From Streptomyces buecherae (GTDB taxonomy: Bacteria; Actinomycetota; Actinomycetes; Streptomycetales; Streptomycetaceae), in assembly GCF_014295035.1 (NCBI RefSeq), contig NZ_CP060404.1, forward strand, positions 6,488,501 to 6,552,500: a stretch of DNA of 64,000 bases, written 5' to 3'. A program made the translations under genes and the position numbers. The notes beneath the pieces were generated by a model. The model ran no database searches. It saw nothing but the letters and a program-made list of their open reading frames with translations, and was not told where the DNA came from. Shown one piece after another: positions 1 through 9,389 of the stretch. Positions within the stretch are counted from its first letter, which is position 1. Every line of letters starts with the position of its first letter.

Positions 1-1
1 G

Positions 2-676
2 CTGCTCCCGCACCTCGACCGCCGGGCGTTCAGCTACGCCCTGCCGGACCTGCGCGGATACGGCAGGGCGCGCGGGGTGCCCGGCGAGTACACCACCAGC
101 GAGGCGGGCCGCGACCTGCTGGCGCTCGCCGACCACCTGGGGTGGGAGCGCTTCTCCGTCCTTGGCCACTCCATGGGCGGCGCGGTGGCCCAGCGGCTGC
201 TGGCGGCGGCCCCGCACCGGGTGCGCCGGCTGGTGGGCGTCTCGCCGGTGCCCGCGAGCGGGGTGCCGATGGCGGGCGAGCAGTGGGAGCTGTTCGCCTC
301 GGCCGCGGACCGCCCCGACAACCGGCGCGCGATCATCGACCTGACGACGGGCAACCGGCACCCCGACGCCTGGCTCGACCTCATGGTCCGGCACTCGGTC
401 GAGCACATCGACCCCGTGGCGTTCCGGGCCTGGCTGGACTCCTGGGCCCTTGAGGACTTCCACGAGCAGATCGAGGGCCTGTCGCTGCCGGTGCGGGTGG
501 TGGTCGGCGGGCACGATCCGGCGCTGTCGGCGCGGGTCATGCGCGAGACCTGGCTGCGCTGGTACCCGGCCGCGGAGTTGGTGGAACTGCCGGCCGCGGG
601 GCACTACGCGGCCGACGAGACTCCCCTCGAACTCGCCCGCGTGGTCGAGGACTTCCTCACCCCGGACGCGGGCTGA
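2..676 (+). CDS. alpha/beta hydrolase, 5' end outside window
   Basis: The reading frame is already open at the first bases, so the N-terminus lies upstream. The visible 224 residues have the alpha/beta-hydrolase layout: an LRGYGRA strand-turn, the nucleophile elbow GHSMGG (catalytic Ser), the acid strand VVVGGHDP, and a C-terminal AAGHYAADE carrying the catalytic His. This is the size and motif order of small soluble esterases or haloperoxidase-like hydrolases. The substrate cannot be told from sequence. The gene is convergent with the transglycosylase gene, separated by about 110 bp that includes a hexamer repeat. Confidence 0.9.
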   Translation: MLPHLDRRAFSYALPDLRGYGRARGVPGEYTTSEAGRDLLALADHLGWERFSVLGHSMGGAVAQRLLAAAPHRVRRLVGVSPVPASGVPMAGEQWELFASAADRPDNRRAIIDLTTGNRHPDAWLDLMVRHSVEHIDPVAFRAWLDSWALEDFHEQIEGLSLPVRVVVGGHDPALSARVMRETWLRWYPAAELVELPAAGHYAADETPLELARVVEDFLTPDAG

Positions 677-755
677 GCACGCGGGGCCCGCATCGGGCCC
701 CGCCGCCGCCCCGCCCTCGCGCGGCCGGCAACCGCCGCCAGTCCCCAGCGGTTAC

Positions 756-785
756 GGCTGTGGCTGTGGCTGTGGCTGTGGCTGT
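756..785. repeat. five tandem GGCTGT hexamers
   Basis: Five perfect GGCTGT units lie directly after the stop codon of the minus-strand transglycosylase gene. In that gene's frame they read as alternating Pro-Gln, between two in-phase TAA stops (788-790 and 752-754), so the true C-terminus (PQP) would continue as a PQ tail if the first stop were lost. Confidence 0.9.
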
Positions 786-787
786 GG

Positions 788-1483
788 TTACGGCTGCGGC
801 TCGACGGCGCCGGTCGCGTCGATCGGGCTCGCGTCGGTGGGGCTCGTGTCCGTGGGGCGCGCCGCCGTGGGCGTCGGGTCCTCGCCCTCGGGGCGCGTGG
901 CCCCGGCGCTTTCCCGCAGCTTCTCGCGCCGCTCCCGCTCCGTCTGCTCGTAGTCGGGCAGCAACCGCTTGGTGATGCGGTCGACGTAGCCCCGGGTCTC
1001 GTTGAACGCGGGGATGCCCCGCGCCCGCAGAACCGCGCCCGGGCCCGCGTTGTAGGCGGCGAGCGCCAACTCGGTGCGGTCGCCGGGCACGTCCTTGACC
1101 GAGTCGTACAGGTGGCACAGGTAGCGGGCCTGCGAGGGGATGGCGTCCCTGGGGTTCCAGACGTCGGCCTGGCCGTCGCCGTCCCCGTCGCGGCCCCACT
1201 CGGTCCAGGTGACCGGCGCGAACTGGGCGATTCCGTCGGCCTTGCCCGAGCTGGCCCGCGGGTCCCAGCCGCTCTCCGCGTCGATCTGCGCGGCGAGCAG
1301 CGGCACGCTCAGCGGCGCGCAGGTGCGGGCGGCGGCCTCCAGGGTGGCGCGGTGTTCGTCCGGAACCGTGGGCAGCGGGTCGGGTCCGTCCGTCACCAGC
1401 TCGCGTACGGCGAAGACCCCGGCGCCCAGCAGCGCCGCGCTGACCACGATCCCCAGACCGGAGCGAGCACGACGGGTCACCAT
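788..1483 (-). CDS. membrane-anchored lytic transglycosylase (SLT/GEWL family)
   Basis: Predicted peptidoglycan lytic transglycosylase, acting outside the membrane on the glycan strands. The protein has 231 residues: a basic N-terminus with a signal-anchor helix (about residues 8-30), then a lysozyme-like domain containing IDAESGWDP (likely catalytic Glu70), SGKADGIAQF and the AAYNAGPG motif, as in the SLT family, and a charged Pro/Thr-rich tail. I chose the ATG at 1483 because the anchor helix follows at once; a longer frame with a GTG at 1594 exists. No clear Shine-Dalgarno is seen. The gene lies alone, downstream of the DedA gene but separated from it by a strong hairpin. Confidence 0.88.
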   Translation of the reverse strand: MVTRRARSGLGIVVSAALLGAGVFAVRELVTDGPDPLPTVPDEHRATLEAAARTCAPLSVPLLAAQIDAESGWDPRASSGKADGIAQFAPVTWTEWGRDGDGDGQADVWNPRDAIPSQARYLCHLYDSVKDVPGDRTELALAAYNAGPGAVLRARGIPAFNETRGYVDRITKRLLPDYEQTERERREKLRESAGATRPEGEDPTPTAARPTDTSPTDASPIDATGAVEPQP

Positions 1484-1637
1484 ACGGAAGCGGAAGGTGG
1501 GGAGAAGAGCATGGGAGGGACGATAACCGGATTTACCCAGGCGCCCGTAATCGGACGGTGACGTGCGGCGGTTGATCCGTATTCGCGTTCTCACCTCGTG
1601 CGGAGGTGCCCCACCGTGGCCGTGCCGCCGGACGACG

Positions 1638-1671
1638 TACGGGCCCGCGCGAGTGCTCGCGCGGGCCCGTA
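1638..1671 (-). terminator. hairpin terminator after DedA gene
   Basis: A perfect 16-bp inverted repeat (TACGGGCCCGCGCGAG and its complement) with a 2-nt loop starts 38 nt past the DedA stop codon. There is no U-tract, which is usual for Streptomyces terminators. Confidence 0.75.
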
Positions 1672-1708
1672 GCGGAAGCGGTACGGCGGCAGTTGGCCGC
1701 TGTAACGG

Positions 1709-2362
1709 TCAGGCGGTCTGCTGGGCCTTCTGGTTGCTCGGCCGCCGGCTCATCACGAATCCGGCGATGGTGCCCACCGCGAACAGGGCGAGCACCGAGA
1801 CCGCGGTGCTGAGCCACGTGGCGCCGAGCCACTGGCTGCCGAGGTAGCCGAGGCCCACGCTGTACGCCGCCCACATCAGCCCGGCCAGTGCCGACCACGG
1901 CAGGAACTCGGCGACCTTGCGGTGCGCGGCGCCGGCTCCCAGGCTCACCACGGAGCGGCCGGCGGGCGCGAACCGGGCGAGGACCACCAGCGTGGCCCCG
2001 CCGCGCTCCAGCGCGGCGCCCAACTTCTGCTGGGCCGCGGTCAGTCGGCGGGAGCGGGCGATGGCGCGGTCGAGGCGTTCGCCGCCGCGCCAGGCCAGCC
2101 GGTAGGCGACCAGGTCGCCGAGGACGGAGGCGGTGGCGGCGCACAGCACGAGCGCGAGCATCTCGGGGACGTCGGCGTCGGGCTTGACGCCCCGCGCGGC
2201 CCCGACGGCGTCGGCCGTCGTCGTGCCGGCGGCGGCGGTGGCCGCGGCGATCACCAGAATGCCGCTCGGTAGTACGGGCAGGAAGACGTCGAGGACCACG
2301 GACGCACCAATGATCACGTAGATCCACGGGGTGTCGACCAGCGACCCCAAGGTTTCCAGCAA
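1709..2362 (-). CDS. DedA-family membrane protein
   Basis: Integral membrane protein of the DedA/SNARE-associated (VTT domain) family, 217 residues. In studied members this family acts in lipid-carrier flipping and envelope homeostasis; the substrate here is unknown. Visible marks are an N-terminal hydrophobic helix VIIGASVVLDVFLPVLPSG, the family pattern around LGDLVAYRLAWRGG, the reentrant-like segment ARFAPAGRSVVSLGAG, and two C-terminal helices. The start is placed at a TTG (2362) because GGGAGA sits 4 nt upstream and the protein then begins like other DedA proteins; the frame stays open further upstream but reads as non-coding. A long palindrome lies 62-94 bp upstream of the start. Confidence 0.85.
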   Translation of the reverse strand: MLETLGSLVDTPWIYVIIGASVVLDVFLPVLPSGILVIAAATAAAGTTTADAVGAARGVKPDADVPEMLALVLCAATASVLGDLVAYRLAWRGGERLDRAIARSRRLTAAQQKLGAALERGGATLVVLARFAPAGRSVVSLGAGAAHRKVAEFLPWSALAGLMWAAYSVGLGYLGSQWLGATWLSTAVSVLALFAVGTIAGFVMSRRPSNQKAQQTA

Positions 2363-2423
2363 CGTCTCTCCCGGTCCCGTTCCCCCGCCGCGACGTCGCA
2401 GGGGAGCGGCAGGAGCGGCCTCT

Positions 2424-2456
2424 TCAGCACAGCCATACAGCGTATGCCTGTGCTGA
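2424..2456. promoter_or_regulatory. 33-bp palindrome upstream of DedA gene
   Basis: Arms of 15 bp (TCAGCACAGCCATAC at 2424-2438 against GTATGCCTGTGCTGA at 2442-2456, one mismatch) flank a 3-nt centre. It is much less GC-rich than its surroundings and lies 62-94 bp upstream of the DedA start, so it is a good candidate operator for a dimeric repressor. The regulator is not identified. Confidence 0.6.
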
Positions 2457-2716
2457 TAGAGCATACCGAGCCGAGGGCGGTCACCGCGGCTGCATAACGC
2501 CCAGATCACGGCGTACGGCCGCCTGTGGCGCGGGTGACCGGGCGGTCGCCGGTCGATCATGCGCCCAATGCCCCGGTGCACACCATGAGCAACGGCCCAT
2601 AACGGCCCACCGGCGCGGGCGGGTCTCGGTATCTCGATATGTCGACTCGTCATCACGTCGTTACATCCGCAGGTCGGCGAAGTCACGGGAAACGCGGCTG
2701 CCGGGGCCGTGGGGGC

Positions 2717-2782
2717 TGCCGTTCGGGCCCACGCGGACGGGCCCGAACGGCACCCGGCAGCGCCCCGATCGTGATCGGGGCG
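2717..2782 (-). terminator. tandem hairpins after DoxX gene
   Basis: Two hairpins follow one another downstream of the DoxX stop. One has 10-bp arms (CGCCCCGATC, 2761-2770 and 2773-2782) around a 2-nt loop. The other has perfect 14-bp arms (TGCCGTTCGGGCCC, 2717-2730 and 2739-2752) around an 8-nt loop. They probably act as a double terminator. The rest of the 2363-2863 gap holds the DedA upstream palindrome and nothing else I recognise. Confidence 0.75.
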
Positions 2783-2863
2783 CGGCCGGGTGGAGGCTGC
2801 GCGGACGGTGCCGGGTGCCGCCCGGTGGAGACGGGCGGCGGGCCGGCGGTCGGCCGGGCGGCG

Positions 2864-3322
2864 TCAGACGCGGGTCGGCTGGCGGTGCGGCTCGGCGACG
2901 CGCCGCTCGCCGAGGAGCCGGTCCAGGGCCCAGGGACCGGGGCCGGTGAAGACGATCATGAGGAACGCCCAGCAGAACATCGCGGACGCCTCGCCGCCGT
3001 TCTCCAGCGGCCACAGCTTCTCCGTCTGGTGCTCGGTGAAGTAGGCGTACGCCATCGAGCCGGAGGATATGAAGGCCGCGCTGCGGGTGAACAGGCCGGT
3101 CATCACGAGGATGCCGCCGACGAGCTGGATCACGGCCGCGTACCAGCCCGGCCAGGTGCCGGTGTCCACGGTGCCGCCGGCGCCGTCGACGCCGCCGAAG
3201 CTGCCGAAGAGCGACGAGGCGCCGTGGCAGGCGAAGAGCAGGCCGACGACGATCCGGAAGAGCGAGGTGACGCGCGGTCGCGCGGCGTCGAGCTGCTCGG
3301 TGAGCGAGGTGGGGGTCGACAT
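2864..3322 (-). CDS. DoxX-family membrane protein
   Basis: Small integral membrane protein (152 residues) of the DoxX family, which is often tied to redox or thiol stress. After a short polar N-terminus come four hydrophobic segments, including SLFRIVVGLLFACHGASSLFG and VIQLVGGILVMTGLFTRSAAF, then SSGSMAYAYFTEHQ and the WAFLMIVFTGPGPWALD segment typical of the family. The ATG is well supported by GAGGAG 6 nt upstream. A likely promoter lies just upstream, and the gene appears monocistronic because two strong hairpins follow it. Confidence 0.88.
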   Translation of the reverse strand: MSTPTSLTEQLDAARPRVTSLFRIVVGLLFACHGASSLFGSFGGVDGAGGTVDTGTWPGWYAAVIQLVGGILVMTGLFTRSAAFISSGSMAYAYFTEHQTEKLWPLENGGEASAMFCWAFLMIVFTGPGPWALDRLLGERRVAEPHRQPTRV

Positions 3323-3367
3323 GACAGGGGACTCCTCGTTTCGGGGACGGGAAACAACGAGGGGGCC

Positions 3368-3397
3368 AGGTTAGGGACGCCTAAGACTTTGTTGCAA
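3368..3397 (-). promoter_or_regulatory. probable promoter of DoxX gene
   Basis: On the minus strand TTGCAA (3392-3397) and TAACCT (3368-3373) are separated by 18 nt, a good sigma70-type match about 45 bp upstream of the DoxX start. The -35 region sits in an imperfect dyad AACTTG-CA-ACAAAGT, the shape of MarR-type operators. Confidence 0.5.
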
Positions 3398-3895
3398 GTT
3401 CAAGTTCTGCCAGATCTGCTCGTCCCGTGCCGTGGCTCGCGGATCGGCGGGAGTGGCGGGGGTCACGCGGCGGCGCGGCTGCCCGCTTTTGTCCATCGTC
3501 GCTGCCCGTGGCCGTGCGGTGGCCGGGGCGCGCGCGTTATGCAAGGTCATTGCGTGTGAGGCGGGGATCGCCCCACGGTGGGCGGGGTGTCGTGAACGGG
3601 CTCGGCCGCCGCGTCGAGCGTAAAGCGACATGGGCATGACCGTCAGGTGGTCTCGACCAGTTGGTATGGACTTTTTGCGGGTAGCCGCCGACCCGCCTCT
3701 CGGTGTCCCGGACGGCCCGGCCCATGAATGGCCGAAATGCATCGCCCTGGTCGGGGTGTGGCCCTCCATTCCGCATATGCCGGACGCGGCAGGTCCCGCC
3801 CGTCGGGGTGGGGTGTCGGTCGAGCCGGTCGCGAGGCGCGGTGCGTACCGGCGTGGCGCGAAGGTGTCGCGCCGGGGGCTTGGTGCATATCAACT
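3398..3895. other. intergenic stretch, no gene seen
   Basis: About 500 bp between the divergent DoxX and Clp-N genes. Open frames here lack coding-type codon use and recognisable products. I see no further structure apart from the operators that follow. Confidence 0.5.
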
Positions 3896-3940
3896 GTCAA
3901 CCTCGGGTTGACGAGTGGAGGTTGTCAACCTACGGTTGAC
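3896..3940. promoter_or_regulatory. two 17-bp GTCAACC-n3-GGTTGAC operators
   Basis: GTCAACCTCGGGTTGAC (3896-3912) and GTCAACCTACGGTTGAC (3924-3940) are perfect palindromes with 7-bp arms, repeated 28 bp apart. The second ends 2 nt before the ATG of the Clp-N/HTH gene, so binding would cover its transcription and translation start. The helix-turn-helix in that protein makes autorepression likely. Confidence 0.75.
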
Positions 3941-3942
3941 GC

Positions 3943-4686
3943 ATGACGAAGCCCTTGGACATCACGCCCCCCGTGCGGCTCGACGAACTGATCGAGGCCA
4001 TCAGGCGGGCCCACCCCGACGCGCTCGACCAGCTCTCCGGCGCGGTGGTCGCCGCCGACCACCTCGGCGACCTCGCCGACCACCTCATCGGCCACTTCGT
4101 GGACCAGGCCCGCCGCTCCGGCGCCTCCTGGACCGAGATCGGCAAGAGCATGGGCGTCACCCGGCAGGCGGCCCAGAAGCGGTTCGTGCCCAAGGGCGCC
4201 GCCGAGGCGCCGGCGCTCGACGCCCAACAGGGCTTCAACCAGTTCACCACCGCCGCCCGCAACGTCGTGGTGAGCGCCCACAACGAGGCCAAGGCCGCGG
4301 CCAGCCCCGAGGTCGGCCCCGCGCACCTGACGCTCGGCTTGCTGAGCGCTCCCGACACGCTGGCCGCACAGGCCATCCGCGCGCAGGGGGTGCCCCTGGA
4401 GCGGGTGCGCGAGGCGGCGCTCGCCGCGCTGCCCGCCCCCGCCGCCGGCGAGGCCCCCGAGCTGATCCCGTACAGCGCGGGCGCGCGCAAGGCGCTGGAG
4501 CTGACCTTCCGCGAGGCGCTGCGCCTCGGCCACCGCGAGATCGGCACCGAGCACCTGCTGCTCGCGCTCCTGGAGCACGAGGACGGGGCGGGTGTGCTCA
4601 CGGGCGTCGGCGTCGCCAAGGACGCCGCCGCGGCCCATGTGGCGCAGGCGGTCGCCGACAGCGCGCCCACCGACGAGCCGGGGTAG
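3943..4686 (+). CDS. Clp-N domain protein with N-terminal HTH
   Basis: Stand-alone Clp amino-terminal domain protein (247 residues) without any AAA ATPase module. Residues 61-81 (SWTEIGKSMGVTRQAAQKRF) form a helix-turn-helix, followed by two Clp-N repeats: the first begins around FTTAARNVVVSAHNEAKAAA with HLTLGLLS, the second around YSAGARKALELTFREALRLG with the signature TEHLLLALL. It is probably a DNA-binding regulator that uses the Clp-N fold to sense or bind a Clp partner or substrate. The start overlaps a pair of perfect palindromes, suggesting autoregulation; GGAGG lies far (21 nt) upstream, so translation may be weak or the mRNA short-leadered. It is convergent with the phosphatase gene. 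Confidence 0.85.
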   Translation: MTKPLDITPPVRLDELIEAIRRAHPDALDQLSGAVVAADHLGDLADHLIGHFVDQARRSGASWTEIGKSMGVTRQAAQKRFVPKGAAEAPALDAQQGFNQFTTAARNVVVSAHNEAKAAASPEVGPAHLTLGLLSAPDTLAAQAIRAQGVPLERVREAALAALPAPAAGEAPELIPYSAGARKALELTFREALRLGHREIGTEHLLLALLEHEDGAGVLTGVGVAKDAAAAHVAQAVADSAPTDEPG

Positions 4687-4785
4687 CCCGCGCGGCCCCG
4701 GGCCCGGCCGGCCGCGCGTAACCGTACGGTCCGAGGGCCCGGGGGCGGGGCCCGGCGCCGGGGCCGCTGGCCGCGGGGCCCCCGG

Positions 4786-6537
<1,752 letters not shown>

Positions 6538-6739
6538 CCGCGCTCCCTCCATCGCCCTCACCCGCCGACCCGCGGGCGTTCGCCGGTGGCCGCCGGCGGG
6601 TGCCGTGCGGCGTCGCGTGCCGTGGGGCCCGGCGTACCCGTGTTCGTACGGTACGGAACGGCGGGGCCGGGCGGGGTGGAACGCCGCCGGGGAGGCGCGG
6701 CCGGAGGCGGCGGGAGGCGCCGGAACGGCCCCGGACGCG

Positions 6740-6779
6740 GCCGATCCGCCGCCCCGTCGGTCGGGTGCGGCGGATCGGC
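6740..6779 (-). terminator. hairpin terminator after HNH gene
   Basis: Perfect 13-bp arms (GCCGATCCGCCGC, 6740-6752 and 6767-6779) with a 14-nt loop lie 41 nt past the stop of the HNH nuclease gene. Confidence 0.7.
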
Positions 6780-6820
6780 GCGGCGCCTCGCGGGCGGTGG
6801 GCCGGCGGTCGACCTGGGCG

Positions 6821-7489
6821 TCAGCAGCCGTTGAGGATGCGGCTGAGGGCGCTCTTCTCGGGGCTGTCGACGGACAGGTCGTAGTGGTGCTTGACCGAGA
6901 CCCACATCCGGGCGTACGTGCAGTGGTAGCTCTTGGTGGGCGGCAGCCACTCGCCCGGGTCTTTGTCGCCCTTGGCCTGGTTGACGTTGTCCGTCACGGC
7001 GATGAGCTGCGCGCGGCCGAGGTCGTTGGCGAAGCCCTCGCGGCGGGAGGTGGTCCACTTGCTGGCGCCGGACTTCCACGCCTCGGACAGCGGCACCACG
7101 TGGTCGATGTCCACGTCCGACGCGGCGCTCCAGGTCTGCCCGTCGTACGGCGAGAACCAGGTGCCCTTGACCGCGGCGCAACTGCTGTTCTGCTCGACGT
7201 TCCTGCCGTCGCGCTTCAGGACGACCTCGCGGGTGTTGCAGGCGCCGCTCTGGGTGCTCCAGTGCGGGAACTTCTCGCGGCTGTAACCGTCGGACGAGCC
7301 CTCGGACTTGACGGTGAGCTGGGAGAGGTAGGTGCGCGCGGTGTCGGCGCTCGGCGGGGTGGGCGGCGCGGCCTGCGCGCTCGGACCGCTCAGCACCAGC
7401 GTGCCGACCAGCGTGGCGAGACCGCCGACGGCGGTGGCTCGACGCGCGTAGATGCCGCGACGTGTCGAAGTCGTGTCCGTACGGGACAT
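6821..7489 (-). CDS. secreted HNH endonuclease family protein (DUF1524-like)
   Basis: Exported 222-residue protein: a basic N-terminus, a hydrophobic helix (about residues 19-34) and an AQA-A signal-peptidase site, then an HNH-type nuclease domain. The core DIDHVVPLSEAWKSGA gives the metal-binding DxDH motif. Downstream come NDLGRAQLIAVTDNVNQAKGD and the closing WLPPTKSYHCTYARMW pattern shared with DUF1524/GmrSD-C-type HNH proteins. Four cysteines could form disulfides outside the cell. It probably degrades extracellular nucleic acid for nutrition or competition; no immunity partner is seen. AGAGGGAG six nt upstream supports the ATG. Confidence 0.85.
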   Translation of the reverse strand: MSRTDTTSTRRGIYARRATAVGGLATLVGTLVLSGPSAQAAPPTPPSADTARTYLSQLTVKSEGSSDGYSREKFPHWSTQSGACNTREVVLKRDGRNVEQNSSCAAVKGTWFSPYDGQTWSAASDVDIDHVVPLSEAWKSGASKWTTSRREGFANDLGRAQLIAVTDNVNQAKGDKDPGEWLPPTKSYHCTYARMWVSVKHHYDLSVDSPEKSALSRILNGC

Positions 7490-7680
7490 GGCGAACTCCC
7501 TCTGCGGTGGGGGGATGCGGGCGCTGTGGCCCGAACATGGTCTCGGCGTCCGGTTTCCGTGGGGTGGGCGCCAGGTAACAGCGTGACGACGCGGTCATGT
7601 CAAAGCAAGGGGGCGTGGCGGGTCGACGCGCCTCGAACCGAGGTCGTGGCCAGCGCTTTGACGCCCCGTAAGGTGTGGTG

Positions 7681-8538
7681 GTGCCTGCCACCGTCCCCCT
7701 CGCGGGCGCCGCCCTGCTCCCCGTCGGGCCCGCGCTCGGGGTGCTGCTCGCGGTCCTGTTGCTCGCCGCCGCCACCGTGGGCGCGCTCGCCCACCTCACA
7801 CACGGCACCGGCCGCCCCGGCGGCGGGGCCCGGTCGGCCGGCGGCGGGCACGGCCACGCGCGCGCCGTGCTGAGCGCGGGGCTGCGCGCCGTCGTCCAAC
7901 TCGCCGCCGTCTCCCTGCTGATCGGCTGGGTGGTGCGCGCGGTGCCGCTGCTGCTCACGTTCATCGCCGTGATGTTCGCGGTCGCCGTGCGCACCGCCGG
8001 CCGCCGCATCACCCCGAACCGCTCCTGGTGGTGGGCGGCGGCGCCGATCGTCGCGGGCGTGCTGCCGGTGGTCGCCGCGCTGCTGCTGACCGGGCTGGTT
8101 CCGGTGCGGGGCATCACCCTGATCCCGGTCACCGGCATCCTCATCGGCGGCGCGCTCACCGCGACGGTGCTCGGCGGCCGGCGCGCCCTGGACGAGCTGG
8201 AGGCCCGGCGGGGCGAGGTGGAGGCCGGGCTCGCGCTCGGCCTGCCGCCGCGCGACGCCCGACTGGAGATCGCCCGCCCGGCCGCCTCCGACGCGCTGCT
8301 GCCCGGCCTCGACCAGACCAGGACCGTGGGCCTGGTCACCCTGCCCGGGGCCTTCGTCGGCATGCTGCTGGGCGGCGCGTCGCCGGTCCAGGCCGGCGCG
8401 GTGCAGCTCTTCGTGCTGGTGGCGCTGATGGCGGTGCAGGTGGTGGCGGTCGCGGTGGTCCTTGAGCTGGTCGCCGGGGGACGGCTGCACCGCGACGCGG
8501 ACCCTGACGTATCCTCGACGGCAGCAGAAGGGGAGTAG
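7681..8538 (+). CDS. FetB-like (UPF0014) multi-pass membrane protein
   Basis: Integral membrane protein (285 residues) of the UPF0014/FetB family, whose E. coli member is the permease of an iron-export ABC transporter. About seven hydrophobic segments are visible, with the family's conserved core SAGLRAVVQLAAVSLLIGWV, PVTGILIGGALTATVLGGRRALDEL and the cytoplasmic loop LVTLPGAFVGMLLGGASP. Three GTGs occur in a row (7675, 7678, 7681). I chose 7681 because TAAGGT lies exactly 6 nt upstream, fitting a leaderless mRNA, and no Shine-Dalgarno is seen. No FetA-like ATPase gene is in the window. The last codons and stop overlap the 5' part of a Mn2+ riboswitch. Confidence 0.8.
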   Translation: MPATVPLAGAALLPVGPALGVLLAVLLLAAATVGALAHLTHGTGRPGGGARSAGGGHGHARAVLSAGLRAVVQLAAVSLLIGWVVRAVPLLLTFIAVMFAVAVRTAGRRITPNRSWWWAAAPIVAGVLPVVAALLLTGLVPVRGITLIPVTGILIGGALTATVLGGRRALDELEARRGEVEAGLALGLPPRDARLEIARPAASDALLPGLDQTRTVGLVTLPGAFVGMLLGGASPVQAGAVQLFVLVALMAVQVVAVAVVLELVAGGRLHRDADPDVSSTAAEGE

Positions 8539-8722
8539 CTCTTCGCCGGATCGTCGACATACTGCTCACCCGCCTCCCGGCCACCGCTCGCGGTGGAGGT
8601 GCTCGCGCACTCGGGGGAACGGGGAGCCGGCGCCCGGAGGCCGGTGGGTGCGGACCGGGCACATCTACGCGATGTGCCGATGGGTCCGTCACGTACCACC
8701 GTGCCAGCGAGACCTTCGGCCG
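8524..8722 (+). promoter_or_regulatory. yybP-ykoY (Mn2+) riboswitch
   Basis: The conserved 5' element GAAGGGGAGTAGCT (8527-8540), the internal GTCGACATACTG and the 3' element CCAGCGAGACCTTCGG match the yybP-ykoY class, with GAAGG (8527-8531) pairing to CCTTC (8713-8717) as P1. Known members bind Mn2+ and control Mn exporters, and here the next gene is a TMEM165/GDT1-type exporter, the expected target. The 5' part lies inside the end of the upstream gene, whose TAG stop is the TAG of GGGGAGTAG. Confidence 0.88.
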
Positions 8723-8748
8723 CAGTGTCCGACGCTGCCGTGCCGAAG
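8714..8748 (+). promoter_or_regulatory. alternative stem of riboswitch expression platform
   Basis: CTTCGGC (8714-8720) can pair with GCCGAAG (8742-8748). This uses the same bases as the 3' strand of riboswitch P1, so the two stems exclude each other. No U-tract follows, so control could be Rho-dependent or by another route. Confidence 0.5.
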
Positions 8749-8807
8749 CGATCCCTGAGCAGGGCCCTCTCGGCGCGGACGCCCGACCGAATGAGGGACC
8801 AGACCCC

Positions 8808-9389
8808 GTGTTCAGCCTCACCGTCGCCGCCGTGACCTTCGGCGTCGTCTTCCTCGCCGAGCTGCCCGACAAGACCGCCCTGGCCGGCCTCATGCTCGGC
8901 GCCCGCTACCGCGCCTCCTACGTCTTCGCCGGCGTCGCCGCCGCGTTCGCCGTCCACGTCGCGCTCGCCATCGCCGCCGGCAGCGTGCTCACGCTGCTGC
9001 CGCAGCGGCTGCTCCAGGCCATCGTCGGCGTGCTCTTCCTGGCGGGCGCGGCGATGCTGCTGCTCAAGAAGGACGAGGGGGACGAGGAGATCGCCAAGCC
9101 CGCCGACCAGAGCTTCTGGAAGGTCGCCGGCAGCGGCTTCATGCTGATCCTGGTCGCCGAGTTCGGCGACCTGACGCAGATCATGACGGCCAACCTCGCC
9201 GCCCGCTACGACAGCCCGCTCTCCGTCGGCGTCGGCGCGGTGCTCGCGCTGTGGGCGGTCGCGGGCATCGGCATCGTCGGCGGCCGGACCCTGATGAAGT
9301 ACGTACCGTTGCGGCTCATCACCAAGATCGGCGCCTGCGTGATGCTGGTCCTCGCGGGCTTCAGCCTGTACGAGGCGGTCGCCGGCTGA
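8808..9389 (+). CDS. TMEM165/GDT1-family manganese/calcium exporter
   Basis: Membrane protein of 193 residues with six hydrophobic segments in two homologous halves. Each half carries the family signature: ELPDKTALAGLML near residue 16 and EFGDLTQIMTANLAARY in the second half (E-x-x-D-K/L-[TS]). Bacterial members such as MneA export Mn2+. A yybP-ykoY riboswitch directly upstream supports Mn2+ as the ligand and substrate. The GTG start has GAGGG about 10 nt upstream. It appears monocistronic. Confidence 0.9.
   Translation: MFSLTVAAVTFGVVFLAELPDKTALAGLMLGARYRASYVFAGVAAAFAVHVALAIAAGSVLTLLPQRLLQAIVGVLFLAGAAMLLLKKDEGDEEIAKPADQSFWKVAGSGFMLILVAEFGDLTQIMTANLAARYDSPLSVGVGAVLALWAVAGIGIVGGRTLMKYVPLRLITKIGACVMLVLAGFSLYEAVAG

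Noticed and set aside
77..676. Alpha/beta hydrolase beginning at the GTG at 77
   Set aside because: The frame continues in register to the window edge with good hydrolase sequence (LRGYGRA) upstream, so 77 is not the start.
6558..8957. 799-residue minus-strand open frame
   Set aside because: It is antisense to the HNH and FetB-like genes, Arg/Pro/Gly-rich throughout and has no recognisable domain; a high-GC shadow.
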